A stretch of DNA of 64,000 bases from JAIBCC01 sp963763855 (GTDB lineage Bacteria; Acidobacteriota; Blastocatellia; Pyrinomonadales; Pyrinomonadaceae): the NCBI GenBank assembly GCA_963763855.1, contig CAVXPU010000008.1, positions 72,001 through 136,000 of the forward strand, read 5' to 3'. The position numbers were made by a program, and so were the translations under genes. Shown here in pieces: positions 8,116-16,985 of this stretch. The notes under the pieces are model-generated. The model was not told where the DNA came from and did no database searches. It was given only the letters and a program-made list of their open reading frames with translations. Within the stretch, counting starts at the first letter, position 1. Each line of letters opens with the position of its first letter.

Positions 8116-8304
8116 TTCGTCGCTCGTCAAAGAATCGCGGATGGGATGATGAACCGAATATCTATACTTTTTAGTGAATAGTCCGAGGTTGAAACGCTTT
8201 GGACATTTTTGCGGCACGTTCTGCCTCTTTTCCATTAAACGATGAAATGTGTTCGATGCGGGTATTACGGAATTATTTAACATCTTGCAGTTCGTTGAAA
8301 ACGA

Positions 8305-8700
8305 TTAAATTTTCCTCACCCGCGTACGCAGCCAATTTTCAATTTCATCGACTTTCCATTTATCCGCTTCAACGGCTAAAACCATTTCGACAATTTCGGG
8401 CGTAGTTGTTTCTAATTTCCGGTCGTTTCTTTTCAAAAAAAGGCTGGCTAAAAAAGTGGCGGTGCGTTTGTTTCCGCCTTCCCACGGATGACTTTTGATG
8501 AGTCCGAAGATTAAAGTTGCGGTTTGGCGGTTGATGTCGGCGTTTTCGTAAATGGCAGCGTGTTGCGGACGGGCAAGAGCAGATTCAATTAAATTGCGGT
8601 CAAAAACTCCGAATCGTGTTTCGCCGAGTTTTCGCATGTAGAGAACGTGAAATTTGACGGCTTCCTGAAAAGTGAGATAAACAAAAGTTTCAGTCGCCAA
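8305..8700 (-). CDS. Doc/Fic-family toxin
   Basis: 131 aa. The Fic core motif reads SHPWEGGNKRTATFLASLF (residues ~69-87), close to the Doc consensus HPFxDGNKR. The catalytic His and the Asn-Lys-Arg triad are present. Doc-type proteins phosphorylate EF-Tu, whereas most Fic proteins AMPylate; which reaction applies is unknown. It overlaps the AbrB-like antitoxin gene by 11 nt and would act as the toxin of this pair. Confidence 0.88.
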   Translation of the reverse strand: MATETFVYLTFQEAVKFHVLYMRKLGETRFGVFDRNLIESALARPQHAAIYENADINRQTATLIFGLIKSHPWEGGNKRTATFLASLFLKRNDRKLETTTPEIVEMVLAVEADKWKVDEIENWLRTRVRKI

Positions 8701-8929
8701 TTTGTTTTAATTCCTCGCTGAGGTTTGGAAATTCTTTGATAAATTCTTCAACTTCTTTTTCGTCTTCGTCCGTAAACGTAATAATATCAGAGTTTAATAC
8801 GCCGTCTCGCAACTTTAGACTGACGAAGCATTTTTCCGGAAAACCATTTGCTAAAGCAAACTCTCTTGGAAGTTCGACAACGCAACTGTCATAATTCTTT
8901 GATATGTTTTCTTCGGAAGTTTCCAACAT
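8690..8929 (-). CDS. AbrB/MazE-like antitoxin for the Doc toxin
   Basis: 79 aa. VVELPREFALANGFPEKCFV suggests a swapped-hairpin AbrB DNA-binding fold. The acidic C-terminus (DEDEKEVEEFIKEFPNLSEEL) is suited to neutralise the toxin. The gene lies upstream of and overlaps doc, the usual antitoxin-first order. Nothing was seen between 8930 and the repeat copy at 9109. Confidence 0.7.
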   Translation of the reverse strand: MLETSEENISKNYDSCVVELPREFALANGFPEKCFVSLKLRDGVLNSDIITFTDEDEKEVEEFIKEFPNLSEELKQIGD

Positions 8930-9108
8930 AATCGAAATTCTAGCACGTTTTCTGACTTCCGTGAAACATTTTATCGTTCAAATTTGTGAAAATCCTAATC
9001 AAATCGTTTCCAACAAATTCCCAATCTTATGGGCTAAAATCACGTCCGTTTTGCCAAGTGATTGTGCCGCATTCGATCGATGGGTTGAAATCATGTTTCA
9101 AAAAATTT

Positions 9109-9152
9109 CAATGATAATCTTTCGCCCCATCAGGCAAATTCCCCTTATAAAT
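9109..9152 (-). repeat. thiC-tail repeat copy, 3' arm only
   Basis: About 5 mismatches in 44 bp against the thiC end; the minus strand reads IYKGNLPDGAKDYH then stop. Similarity stops abruptly at the core (about 9150), where the lyase gene end begins. Core plus 3' arm, without the 5' arm, is the pattern expected for a recombination junction. Confidence 0.85.
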
Positions 9153-9157
9153 CTACG

Positions 9158-11431
9158 TTAATTTCCCCCAGTATTCAGTGTTGCTTTATAATACGCCCCG
9201 ACCCAATTGTAGGTTGCATTATTGATTTTCATTTCGTGTTTTTGAGTTGCGTTATTATCTTTTGTCGCCAACACAAATAGAGTGGAAACGCCCGATTTAT
9301 TTTTGATTTCGACTCCGATATAAGCGGCATCTTCGTAAACTACTTTCAACGATTCAATACTGCTATACGAATTTTTTGACGATTCAGTTACCGGACTGTA
9401 GCCGCCGTGAGTTTCGAGAGCGGAGACGAAAGTCGCTTTGTTTGCATTCTTTTTTCTGAAAATAATTCCGGGGTCTCGTCTTAGATTGAAATCCGGATCA
9501 TTTGCTCCCAATCGGACGAAAAACACCTCATCGTTTGGCTGGGTTGCGGAGGTCAAGCTGTAATAGCTGCCGTTATTCAACCACGAAATCTTGGCATTTT
9601 CAGCAGCTAGAACTGCGTTGCCTTCTTTCCATAAATGTTGGTAACCATTGGTATTACCTAAAGGCTCGAAAGTTTTCGGCGTTTCATATTTAAAATTAGC
9701 CGACATAATTTGTCCGAAATAATAGAATGGCAGATCGTATTGATTCGGTGTTTTGGAGTCTAATTGAATAATATCCAGCGAGACCGGTTTTTCGAATCCA
9801 TCTTCTTCAATCAACGCAATTGTTCGCTGAAATGTGGTTCCCGGATACGCATTATTTTCTTTGGCACTGATGATTTGAACCTTCGGATTTGAAACATCAA
9901 ACAAATATCTTTCCGACGCAAATTTGCTGCTCGTTTCAAAATCTCCGCCGAAATGTGACGTTTCATTTTGGACAATCGTATTGTGTGAAATAGTTGATTT
10001 TGCCCAAGTTGTGTTTTCCTTTAGATAATTTCCGCCGCCTTTTTGTTCAATATTTACAAAACGCGACATTCCGTAATCTTGGAAAATTTCTTCGTGATTT
10101 TTGTAATATGAAAACGAAAGTTTGTCGTAATGACCGTGGCTCAAACCGTGTGAAGTATATTTCAAAACCAACGCAAATTCGTCCGTATCCTTTTTATTTC
10201 GGATAATTGCGACGCCGCCCTGTTTGCCGTCTGAACCATCAGACAAATCAATTGATCGTTTTTCAAAAGGTTTTTCCAGCTTATTTTTAATGCCAAGTGC
10301 GACAGCCATTCCCGAATTATCAAGTTGAACCCGACCTTGTTTTCGGGCAATTGACAACAACGAAGGATTTTTCCCGCCGAATAAATAAGCGATATTTACC
10401 GCCGAAACTAATTCTCTGGAGTAGATAGACATTCCTTTTTGACCGTCGTTCAAAGGGAAAAATTCTCCGGCTGAGTTGGTTAAATTCAACAAAGCGTTTA
10501 CCGATTTCAGCAGAATGCCATTTTTATATTCAAAGATTTTCAAATCAGGCTTGGTATTTTGCAGCGATTGTGCGAATACCAAAAACGGATACATCGCATA
10601 TCGTTGGTAATATGGACCTTCGTTATAATAGCCGTCAGGCGAAAAAGGCTCATCAACATTTGCCAGAAAACCCGTTTTTTGTCCTTCTTTTTTGATCAAA
10701 CCACCATCATTGTCTTTCATTCCCGGCGGCAAACCATCGTTTTTCAAACCGTTTAACGCCCTATCCAATAATTCCGCGTCATTCATTACCAAAGCAATCA
10801 TCCCGACGGCGACATTTCCCCAGGTTGAATGATTGTGAACCCGATTAAAAAACTGCGGCGAGCCAACCGAAAGAAAATCGGCAAATGGGCGAAACAAATC
10901 TTTTTCGAGCACCGCACGATCCGCCGGACTAATAAAATCATACACGCAATCGTAAGCCTGACTGGCGTAAACCAACCAATTTGCATCATTTAAGGTTTGC
11001 CAAAAAAGCTTACCTTGCGAATACGAACGGGTTTGCGGATGCAAAGGCAATGTGGGATACAATTTGGCATAAGCCAACAACATATCGCGAACATAAATCC
11101 CATATTTTTTATCGCCTGTAATTTGATGCAAGCCACCCGCTTTTTCTAGCATTAGATAGTTCTTTTTGTGACGCTCGTGAGTGTATCCGCCCGAGAAATC
11201 TTTTGGGACAGGAAGCAAAATTCCCAATTTTATTTCGGCATCAACTTCCGCTTTTGTGTCAGCTAAAGACGCGTCAAAAAGCGGCACTTTACCCAAATTC
11301 GATTTGATTTGCCGCACGCCTTCTTTGGTCAAGATCAAGCTAGGATGTTGTTGGGCAAAGACGTTGAAACTTATCGAGAAAAGAAGTGCGAAGATCAGCG
11401 ATTGAATAAACGCAACTGTGGTTTTTTTCAT
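9158..11431 (-). CDS. Secreted PL17-like oligoalginate lyase / heparinase II-III-like
   Basis: 757 aa with a signal peptide (FIQSLIFALLFSISFNVFAQ). The N-terminal half is an (alpha/alpha) toroid carrying VHNHSTWGN (about residue 200), the Asn-His pair of the PL17 active site, and SPDGYYNEGPYYQRYAMYPF with the likely catalytic Tyr. The C-terminal half is a beta-sandwich with SHGHYDKLSFSYY. PL17 enzymes release monosaccharides from alginate oligomers by beta-elimination, in the periplasm or outside the cell. No other uronate genes are adjacent, so it seems a solitary acquired module flanked by thiC-tail copies. Confidence 0.82.
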   Translation of the reverse strand: MKKTTVAFIQSLIFALLFSISFNVFAQQHPSLILTKEGVRQIKSNLGKVPLFDASLADTKAEVDAEIKLGILLPVPKDFSGGYTHERHKKNYLMLEKAGGLHQITGDKKYGIYVRDMLLAYAKLYPTLPLHPQTRSYSQGKLFWQTLNDANWLVYASQAYDCVYDFISPADRAVLEKDLFRPFADFLSVGSPQFFNRVHNHSTWGNVAVGMIALVMNDAELLDRALNGLKNDGLPPGMKDNDGGLIKKEGQKTGFLANVDEPFSPDGYYNEGPYYQRYAMYPFLVFAQSLQNTKPDLKIFEYKNGILLKSVNALLNLTNSAGEFFPLNDGQKGMSIYSRELVSAVNIAYLFGGKNPSLLSIARKQGRVQLDNSGMAVALGIKNKLEKPFEKRSIDLSDGSDGKQGGVAIIRNKKDTDEFALVLKYTSHGLSHGHYDKLSFSYYKNHEEIFQDYGMSRFVNIEQKGGGNYLKENTTWAKSTISHNTIVQNETSHFGGDFETSSKFASERYLFDVSNPKVQIISAKENNAYPGTTFQRTIALIEEDGFEKPVSLDIIQLDSKTPNQYDLPFYYFGQIMSANFKYETPKTFEPLGNTNGYQHLWKEGNAVLAAENAKISWLNNGSYYSLTSATQPNDEVFFVRLGANDPDFNLRRDPGIIFRKKNANKATFVSALETHGGYSPVTESSKNSYSSIESLKVVYEDAAYIGVEIKNKSGVSTLFVLATKDNNATQKHEMKINNATYNWVGAYYKATLNTGGN

Positions 11432-11460
11432 AATTATTTTTTCGGGATTTATACAGTATT

Positions 11461-11745
11461 CTAATCATCTGTTGCCTTCCTGTAAACATCGGCTTCTGCA
11501 TCCGTAATTTGGTGATACTTTTTATGGCTGAAAGGGACGTAAAGCATGTCAATCGAACCGCTCTGATAAAAACTGTATTTAAATACGGCGTAACCAATAA
11601 CTTTTTCGCCCCCATCGGCGACAAAGAACTCGCCCGAATACCGCACGCCGAATAAATTCCCGACGTTCATTTTCACGCTTTGCGATTAAGTCAAAAGAGC
11701 AAATTGACTTTTTGTCATTTTCAACGGCTGGTCGAATTGAAATCG
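11461..11745 (-). pseudogene. GNAT acetyltransferase remnant (copy A)
   Basis: From about 11745 the minus strand reads ISIRPAVENDKKSICSFDLI and NERREFIRRAV, then shifts frame to EFFVADGGEKVIGYAVFKYS and FYQSGSIDMLYVPF, after which GNAT similarity is lost. The first 75 residues match the second remnant at 12539-12898. It is frameshifted and truncated, hence a pseudogene. Confidence 0.7.
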
Positions 11746-11761
11746 TATTTCAGACAAAAAG

Positions 11762-11800
11762 TTGATGATGCACTTTCACGCCTTCGATTATATTGCTGTT
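11762..11800 (-). repeat. thiC-tail repeat copy, degenerate
   Basis: The minus strand reads NIIEGVKVHH, parallel to NLPDGAKEHH. It lies directly upstream of GNAT remnant A, just as the copy at 12914 lies upstream of remnant B, so repeat and gene were duplicated together. Confidence 0.5.
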
Positions 11801-11875
11801 AAATCACGCCGACAATTATCAAACCGCATTCCGAAATCCCAAATCGCGTGTTACAATTTGATTTGAGGTAGATTT

Positions 11876-12088
11876 ATGCAAGCAATTGATTTACAAACTA
11901 CAAATGACAGATTCTTGATTTCGATTGATAAAGGCTTGGTTGACAAGGAATTTGTGGTCAATTTGATTGAAAAGATTCGCCTCGAATATTTGGTTGGCAA
12001 GGCTGATTTTGACGAAAGTATTGAAACTTTGGGCGAAGAAATCAAAGCTGATTGGTGGACAAAAAATAAAGATAGATTTATCAAATAA
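11876..12088 (+). CDS. Small antitoxin-like protein, partner of PIN toxin
   Basis: 70 aa, acidic. LISIDKGLVDKEFVVNLIEK followed by LRLEYL-type and EEIKADWWTKNKDRFIK. This layout is common for VapB-like antitoxins encoded before PIN toxins. The stop is 5 nt before the PIN gene's GTG start. It is one of only two plus-strand genes in the 0-23 kb array. Confidence 0.65.
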   Translation: MQAIDLQTTNDRFLISIDKGLVDKEFVVNLIEKIRLEYLVGKADFDESIETLGEEIKADWWTKNKDRFIK

Positions 12089-12093
12089 TAGGC

Positions 12094-12507
12094 GTGAGAA
12101 AAATAATTGTTGATACAAATATTTTGTTTTCGTCTTTGCGGTCGAATAATTCCAAGCTCCGCATTGTTTTGGAAAGAGAAGATTTACGTTTCTATACGCC
12201 AAATTTTCTGATGGTCGAAATCTTCAAGCACAAAGAACGAATCCTGCAAAACTCAAAAGCCAGCGAAGACGAAGTTTACGAAATTCTCTACAAAATGCTT
12301 CACAAAGTAACTTTCATCAATGAAGACACAATAACGCTTGGAAACTTTATAGAAGCCTATAAATTATGCAGCGACATTGACGAAAAAGACACGCCGTTTG
12401 TCGCCCTTACTTTAGAACTCGAAGGCGAGCTCTGGACAAAAGACGATACTCTGAAAAGAGGTTTGATTAAGAAAGGCTTCAGCTCTTTTTTTGTTGAAAA
12501 CGACTAG
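12094..12507 (+). CDS. PIN-domain toxin (VapC-like RNase)
   Basis: 137 aa from a GTG start. KIIVDTNILFSSLRS carries the first PIN Asp; MVEIFKHKERI carries the conserved Glu; DIDEKDTPFVALTLELEGEL and WTKDDTLKRG supply the later acidic residues. PIN toxins cleave RNA and are held in check by the upstream antitoxin. The unit has its own orientation, opposite to its neighbours, as addiction cassettes with their own promoter often have. Confidence 0.85.
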   Translation: MRKIIVDTNILFSSLRSNNSKLRIVLEREDLRFYTPNFLMVEIFKHKERILQNSKASEDEVYEILYKMLHKVTFINEDTITLGNFIEAYKLCSDIDEKDTPFVALTLELEGELWTKDDTLKRGLIKKGFSSFFVEND

Positions 12508-12538
12508 TTTCCGCCATTCTTGATGAATTGCTTGATTT

Positions 12539-12898
12539 CTAATGATGTTCGCGTCTAGCTTTCGAGTAATGATTGCATCGGCAAATTTGAAAGGTTGGTG
12601 GAAGTGAACAACTTCGGAGTTTGGCAAAGCGACTCGATATGCCGCACCAACGCCGCACCGGCACCGCTTCGCCGATAGTCGAGGCGGATGTAAAGCATTT
12701 CAACAAAGCCGCTGTGATAAAAGTGTAGTTGAATACAGCGTAACCGATAACCTCTTCGTCCCGGGCTGCGACAAAGCATTCGCCCGAAGTTACCGCCCGC
12801 CGAATAAACTCGCGACGTTCATTTTCATACTGTGCGATTAAGTCATCAGAGCAAAGAACTTCAATATCATTTTCAACGGCTGGTCGAATTGAAATCAA
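12539..12898 (-). pseudogene. GNAT acetyltransferase remnant (copy B)
   Basis: The minus strand reads ISIRPAVENDIEVLCSDDLI, REFIRRAVTSGECFVAARDE and EVIGYAVFNYTF, then a frameshift near 12722 leads into FYHSGFVEMLYIRLDYRRSG (acetyl-CoA loop region), AALVRHIESLC and a premature end at MQSLLES. It is a diverged duplicate of 11461-11745. The C-terminus of a normal GNAT protein is missing. Confidence 0.75.
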
Positions 12899-12913
12899 AT
12901 TTCACGCAAAAAT

Positions 12914-12966
12914 TCAATGATGTTCCCATGGCTACAAATTCCTTCGCCTTTTCCGCCATTGAATCG
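12914..12966 (-). repeat. thiC-tail repeat copy, 5' arm, internally deleted
   Basis: The minus strand reads DSMAEKAKEFVAMGT, matching GMAEKAAEFKATGS of ThiC, then jumps to the terminal CAT-CAT/TGA region; the middle (EIYQGNLPDGAKE) is missing. It lies between the methyltransferase and GNAT remnant B. Confidence 0.7.
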
Positions 12967-13006
12967 TCAGACACCAAATCCGGCACCGGACTGCTCTCTA
13001 AATTTG

Positions 13007-13822
13007 CTAATTCTCTGGCGAAGAAGACAAAACATCCGGACGAAATTTCGCCCAAAAGATAAGCCAAGGAGGAGCAATAGACGTAAAGTGTTCCGGTGTT
13101 CCCGGATCAGCTTCAAAATTCGGTTCGCCAAAATTTTGCTCGGATACTTTTAAGATTAAGAAACCGTGTTCTATAAGCCCATTTATCAAAGTGCTGAGAT
13201 TATGACGGTGTTCTCTACATTCAACCACCGGAACATTGGGATTTTCACCGTTATAAACCCAGCTTTCATCCTGAATAGTTATCTCAGCACCGTCAACATA
13301 AGGAAGTTTAAGTCGGTATCCGTCTTGTTTCCAATCTTTTCCGCTTAAACCGATAAAAAAAGGATTAGCACACATAAAATAGTAAATTCCATGTTCTCGT
13401 AAGACCCGAGCAACTTGCTTAAAGACCACACGGGCATCGGGAACAATGTTTAGTGAATACGGATGCCATACGATGTCGAATGAATCTCTCTCAAAATGCG
13501 ACAGATCACGCATGTCACCTTGAATCAATTTTAAGCTTAAGCCATAGTGGGCGGCAGCTTCTGCATCCCGTTTCAACTGAGCATCGGAAATATCAATTAC
13601 CGTAACATTCGCACCAAGTAAGGCGAAAGCAACGGACTGTTGCCCACCTCCAGCCGCCAAACAAAGGACATTTTTGTTGAAAATATCACCTAGTCTCTTT
13701 TCAGGATCGAGATAACTTTGGGCGGAATCTTTGTCGAAATCAAGATGAGGTCGTGTAAATATCGCCTTTGCTTCGGCAAGTGCATTCCACCGTTCGATGT
13801 TGTGTTTTGCTACTTTATCCAT
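13007..13822 (-). CDS. Class I SAM-dependent methyltransferase
   Basis: 271 aa from the ATG at 13822. VLCLAAGGGQQSVAFALLGA is motif I, VTVIDISDAQL motif II, and FDIVWHPYSLNIVPDARVVF motif IV. It resembles UbiE/TrmR-like small-molecule methyltransferases. The gene is alone between two thiC-tail copies and forms a 1-kb module. The substrate is unknown. Confidence 0.85.
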   Translation of the reverse strand: MDKVAKHNIERWNALAEAKAIFTRPHLDFDKDSAQSYLDPEKRLGDIFNKNVLCLAAGGGQQSVAFALLGANVTVIDISDAQLKRDAEAAAHYGLSLKLIQGDMRDLSHFERDSFDIVWHPYSLNIVPDARVVFKQVARVLREHGIYYFMCANPFFIGLSGKDWKQDGYRLKLPYVDGAEITIQDESWVYNGENPNVPVVECREHRHNLSTLINGLIEHGFLILKVSEQNFGEPNFEADPGTPEHFTSIAPPWLIFWAKFRPDVLSSSPEN

Positions 13823-13940
13823 ACTTACCACTTAATTTTAACGACCTAAAAATACGTTGTCGGATGTTTCAAAAAATGCCTTACGAATTCAACTGAGGAT
13901 TTGTTCTGAGCTTAACTCCCTTTTAAGGAATTAAGGGTAT

Positions 13941-14032
13941 TCATACTCCTTCGCCCCATCAGGCACATTTCCGTTATAAATCTCGCTCCCCATTGCCTTA
14001 AACTCCGCAGCCTTTTCCGCCATTCCGACAGT
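13941..14032 (-). repeat. thiC-tail repeat copy, both arms
   Basis: The most complete copy: about 11 mismatches in 89 bp against the thiC end. The minus strand reads VGMAEKAAEFKAMGSEIYN, then GNVPDGAKE. It starts 15 bp after the stop of the glycosidase-like gene and ends about 120 bp before the methyltransferase gene. Confidence 0.9.
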
Positions 14033-14046
14033 TTATAACTCAAATC

Positions 14047-15051
14047 TTACTTGATAATCTTTGCTCTTTTGGTTTTCAAAAAAGGTAGTGTTTCCGACTG
14101 AAAAAAAGGATTTTCCGTTCCCCAAAAGATGTAGGTCAAATGAAGCTCATTCTCGGCAAATTGGAATATTTCTTCAGCCGTTATTCGTTTATTGGTATTT
14201 GGATTAATGTAGTTATAGTTGCCGTCCTGAACAGCTAAACCGGTCGGCACTTTTTTATAACTGCTTTTAATAAGCGGGTAACTTTTCTGTTCCTTTTTAT
14301 ACGGAAACAAATCGGGACCGCCGACACCGATATTGTTTGCCCAGGCAAATTCATACACGTCTTTCAGCAAAGTAGTGGCTAAACCGGGAACACGACAGCC
14401 GGGCATAAAATTGGCGTAAGCAATAACGGTTGATTTTGGAAATGCTTTTTTAAGAGCAGCCAAATTTTCCGTGACTGCCTCTTTGTATCGCAAACAAGTA
14501 AAACCGGGCGGATGCAATTTGCCGACGCTGCCAAATCCGACGGATGTTTCCTCGGTATTTATCCCTTCAACAATTCCGTCAAACTCTTTTCCCAAAGCGG
14601 CATAAAGTTTATGCAGTCTTTTTTGCACTTCCGCGTCCCATCTTCTCGTCGCCCATCCTTCCTCGGTATAATCTGTTTCTTCATAGTCTTTGAAACTATA
14701 AGTTTTGTTCGCTCCGCCATTATAGATCGGCTCTTCCCGCAAATATTTCGGTGCAAAATTACGCTGCGGTGAGAATGAAACATCCTGAATTTGAATAAAC
14801 AGCTTTTTCTTCGATTTCTTTAGAAACTTCAAATCCTCTTTGATCAAACTAAAATCATATTCGTCTTTCGTGTGTTCCAATTGATTCCACGAATACGCAA
14901 CCTGAACGCCGTCAAAAAGTTCGGGTTTCCAATACTCTGAATTCCTGAGCAACTCCCTGTCCATTCCGACAAACATAAAATTCTTTATCTGAGAAAACGA
15001 ATTACCAGCCACAAATAAGATTAAAACAAAAATAAAAAGTATCCGTTTCAT
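14047..15051 (-). CDS. Secreted TIM-barrel glycosidase-like protein
   Basis: 334 aa with a signal peptide (ILFIFVLILFVAGNSFSQ). FDGVQVAYSWNQLEHTKDEY and LKKSKKKLFIQIQDVSF resemble clan GH-A beta/alpha barrels; FDGIVEGINTEETS could hold the acid/base Glu, and TYIFWGTENPFFQ a second conserved Glu region. The exact GH family is not recognised. It is probably an extracytoplasmic carbohydrate-active enzyme, alone between two thiC-tail copies. Confidence 0.6.
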   Translation of the reverse strand: MKRILFIFVLILFVAGNSFSQIKNFMFVGMDRELLRNSEYWKPELFDGVQVAYSWNQLEHTKDEYDFSLIKEDLKFLKKSKKKLFIQIQDVSFSPQRNFAPKYLREEPIYNGGANKTYSFKDYEETDYTEEGWATRRWDAEVQKRLHKLYAALGKEFDGIVEGINTEETSVGFGSVGKLHPPGFTCLRYKEAVTENLAALKKAFPKSTVIAYANFMPGCRVPGLATTLLKDVYEFAWANNIGVGGPDLFPYKKEQKSYPLIKSSYKKVPTGLAVQDGNYNYINPNTNKRITAEEIFQFAENELHLTYIFWGTENPFFQSETLPFLKTKRAKIIK

Positions 15052-15090
15052 AATCTGAAAAACTCCGAACTTGAATAAATCTAGACTACA

Positions 15091-15180
15091 TCAATGATGC
15101 TCTTTTGCCACATCAGGCACATTTCCATTATAAACCTTGTTTCCAGGTCTAATAAATTCCGACGGTCTTTCCATCATTCT
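15091..15180 (-). repeat. thiC-tail repeat copy, 5' arm diverged
   Basis: The minus strand reads MMERPSEFIRPGNKVYN, then GNVPDVAKEHH and a stop, colinear with the ThiC end. The 3' arm is strong, the 5' arm weak. It closes the methyltransferase/GHKL/receiver module. Between 15181 and 15316 nothing else is evident. Confidence 0.75.
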
Positions 15181-15316
15181 ATTGGCTAATTAATTAGTTG
15201 CGTGAGCGTGCCGACCAAGATTTGCTAATTTATTCTAATTTACATTGTATATTTGCCAGAAATTCTCGACATAATGTTGCTTCTTTTGGTATTGAAAAAA
15301 TATCAGGCAGTATTAA

Positions 15317-16978
15317 TTATTTACTGAAAGTTGCAAAATCAATCCCAACTCTTAAAGGATAAGAAAATGCTTTATTTGAAATTCTTTGAGCGTAATTCTC
15401 TTTTAGAGTGCATAAATAAAAAGCATCAATGTCTTTCCCGATGTAATTAAATGAAATCTTTTTGTTCTCGACATCCATTTTATTGTTAGGAACGTGAAAC
15501 GAAAAAGGTTTACAATCATTTGTTCCATTTGTCCAATCAATACAGGTTAGTTTTTTATCTGAATCGTGGACGAATGAAACAAAATCACCATCAGTTTTCA
15601 TAACACCTTTAGAAATTCCAATATTCATTCCTTCTGCAAAAAAGAACATGCTTTTAATCTTTTCAGGTCTTAGACAATCACAAAGAGGCGTAATACATAG
15701 TAGATAAGTTGATTTTCCATCTCCTAAATCAGCATAAAAAATGTCGCCAAATCGTATTTCATCATTTTCTTTTCGCTTGATTGAAAGTTTGTTGTAAACC
15801 AAATTAAGTTTAGCAATTGCGTTTTGTGCATTTTCGTCTGCATTAGTAAATTTTGTCAACTGATTTTCGATGTCGTTGGCAGTTTTATACTCATCAATGA
15901 CCGAAAAAAGTTCTATATCTTTTTCAAGTAAGAAAGATGCAACTTGCTCTTTCCAAATATCTTTCAAAAATTCATTAAAAAGTTCTTCATATTCTTTAAA
16001 ATGGGTTTCTCGATGATGGAAAAATGCTAATGGATCAACGCCATCTAATTCTTTACCAATAAATCCAGATGTTTCTCTAAAACGATTTCTAATTTCTAAT
16101 CCAAGTAATGTTAAAAAGATATTTGATTCTGCTACCAAAGATTTTGTGAATTCGTTATAAAGTTCGGAATCGTCAATATCTTTGCTAAATACCTTTATGT
16201 AAAGATTATTGATGCAGATTGTAAAACGGTCGGGTGATAAAACGACTTTGTATTCATTCAATTTTTCTATCGGAACTTCAAGGTGTTTCAATATAAAACC
16301 AAGACAGATAATCTGTTCAATATATTTAGTTCGCGGTAACGATTGTTCATTTAAAAAATTAACTAAATCTTTTTGATTGATACTATGCTTTTTAAGCGTT
16401 GTGTTTAATTCGGTAATTTTAGCTTTTGCTTTTGTGTCAGTCTTTAGTTCAAAATAAATTTCAGATGATAATTGAATAATACTTTCTTTCAGAGATTCTT
16501 GCTCTTCTTGCTTAATCCCTGTGGTATCAATAAATTCTCGAAAATCAGATTCACATTTTTCAGCAATTTCTTTGGTCAATCCTGAAAAGTAAGCGGCAAT
16601 GTTTAAAATTACTTTTTCAGAAAGCACTTCCTTATCTTGTTGTGTATAAACGACTGCAAAATGCAGACTTCTTGTATTGATTGCCTTTTCTAAGATGTCA
16701 AAGGTAGCTTTTAAGTCGGACTCATCCGAATTTAGATGCCAATCAAGAATTAATAAATCTTTGTTGTATAACGATTGTTCAATATTTATTGACTCATCAT
16801 TTTCATATCTTTTGAAATCTAAGAGGCAGTTATTTTCATTAAATGATTTGAATAAACTTGCTTGGTTTATTAGGGCTTCATTTGATTCCTCAAATGGCAA
16901 CAAAACTTTGTCATCAATGTATAAAGCCGTATTTATAGACTCCGAAATTATTTTATTCGATATGGTTTCAAAACTCAT
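15317..16978 (-). CDS. Receiver-like N-terminal domain protein of a Dcm-GHKL system
   Basis: 553 aa. The N-terminus resembles a response-regulator receiver: acidic pair in TALYIDDKVL (Asp22/Asp23) and a candidate phospho-acceptor Asp79 in LLILDWHLN. The ~350 residues that follow are helical and unrecognised. The C-terminal part has GDIFYADLGDGKSTYLLCIT and PLCDCLRPEK, a TPxCDxxRP-like motif. No nuclease motif is seen. It is the last gene of the cluster and starts 7 nt after the GHKL ATPase. It may be the output or sensor component that pairs with the histidine-kinase-like ATPase domain of its neighbour. Confidence 0.65.
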   Translation of the reverse strand: MSFETISNKIISESINTALYIDDKVLLPFEESNEALINQASLFKSFNENNCLLDFKRYENDESINIEQSLYNKDLLILDWHLNSDESDLKATFDILEKAINTRSLHFAVVYTQQDKEVLSEKVILNIAAYFSGLTKEIAEKCESDFREFIDTTGIKQEEQESLKESIIQLSSEIYFELKTDTKAKAKITELNTTLKKHSINQKDLVNFLNEQSLPRTKYIEQIICLGFILKHLEVPIEKLNEYKVVLSPDRFTICINNLYIKVFSKDIDDSELYNEFTKSLVAESNIFLTLLGLEIRNRFRETSGFIGKELDGVDPLAFFHHRETHFKEYEELFNEFLKDIWKEQVASFLLEKDIELFSVIDEYKTANDIENQLTKFTNADENAQNAIAKLNLVYNKLSIKRKENDEIRFGDIFYADLGDGKSTYLLCITPLCDCLRPEKIKSMFFFAEGMNIGISKGVMKTDGDFVSFVHDSDKKLTCIDWTNGTNDCKPFSFHVPNNKMDVENKKISFNYIGKDIDAFYLCTLKENYAQRISNKAFSYPLRVGIDFATFSK

Positions 16979-16985
16979 AAGTTGT

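Noticed and set aside
8020..8283. Minus-strand open frame of 87 codons between ArsR and Doc genes
   Set aside because: It runs through a degenerate thiC-tail copy and has no recognisable protein features or start context.
12873..13067. Small ORF overlapping the methyltransferase 3' end and the repeat
   Set aside because: Its only similarity is the ThiC-tail peptide, which arises from the repeat; it overlaps a real gene out of frame.
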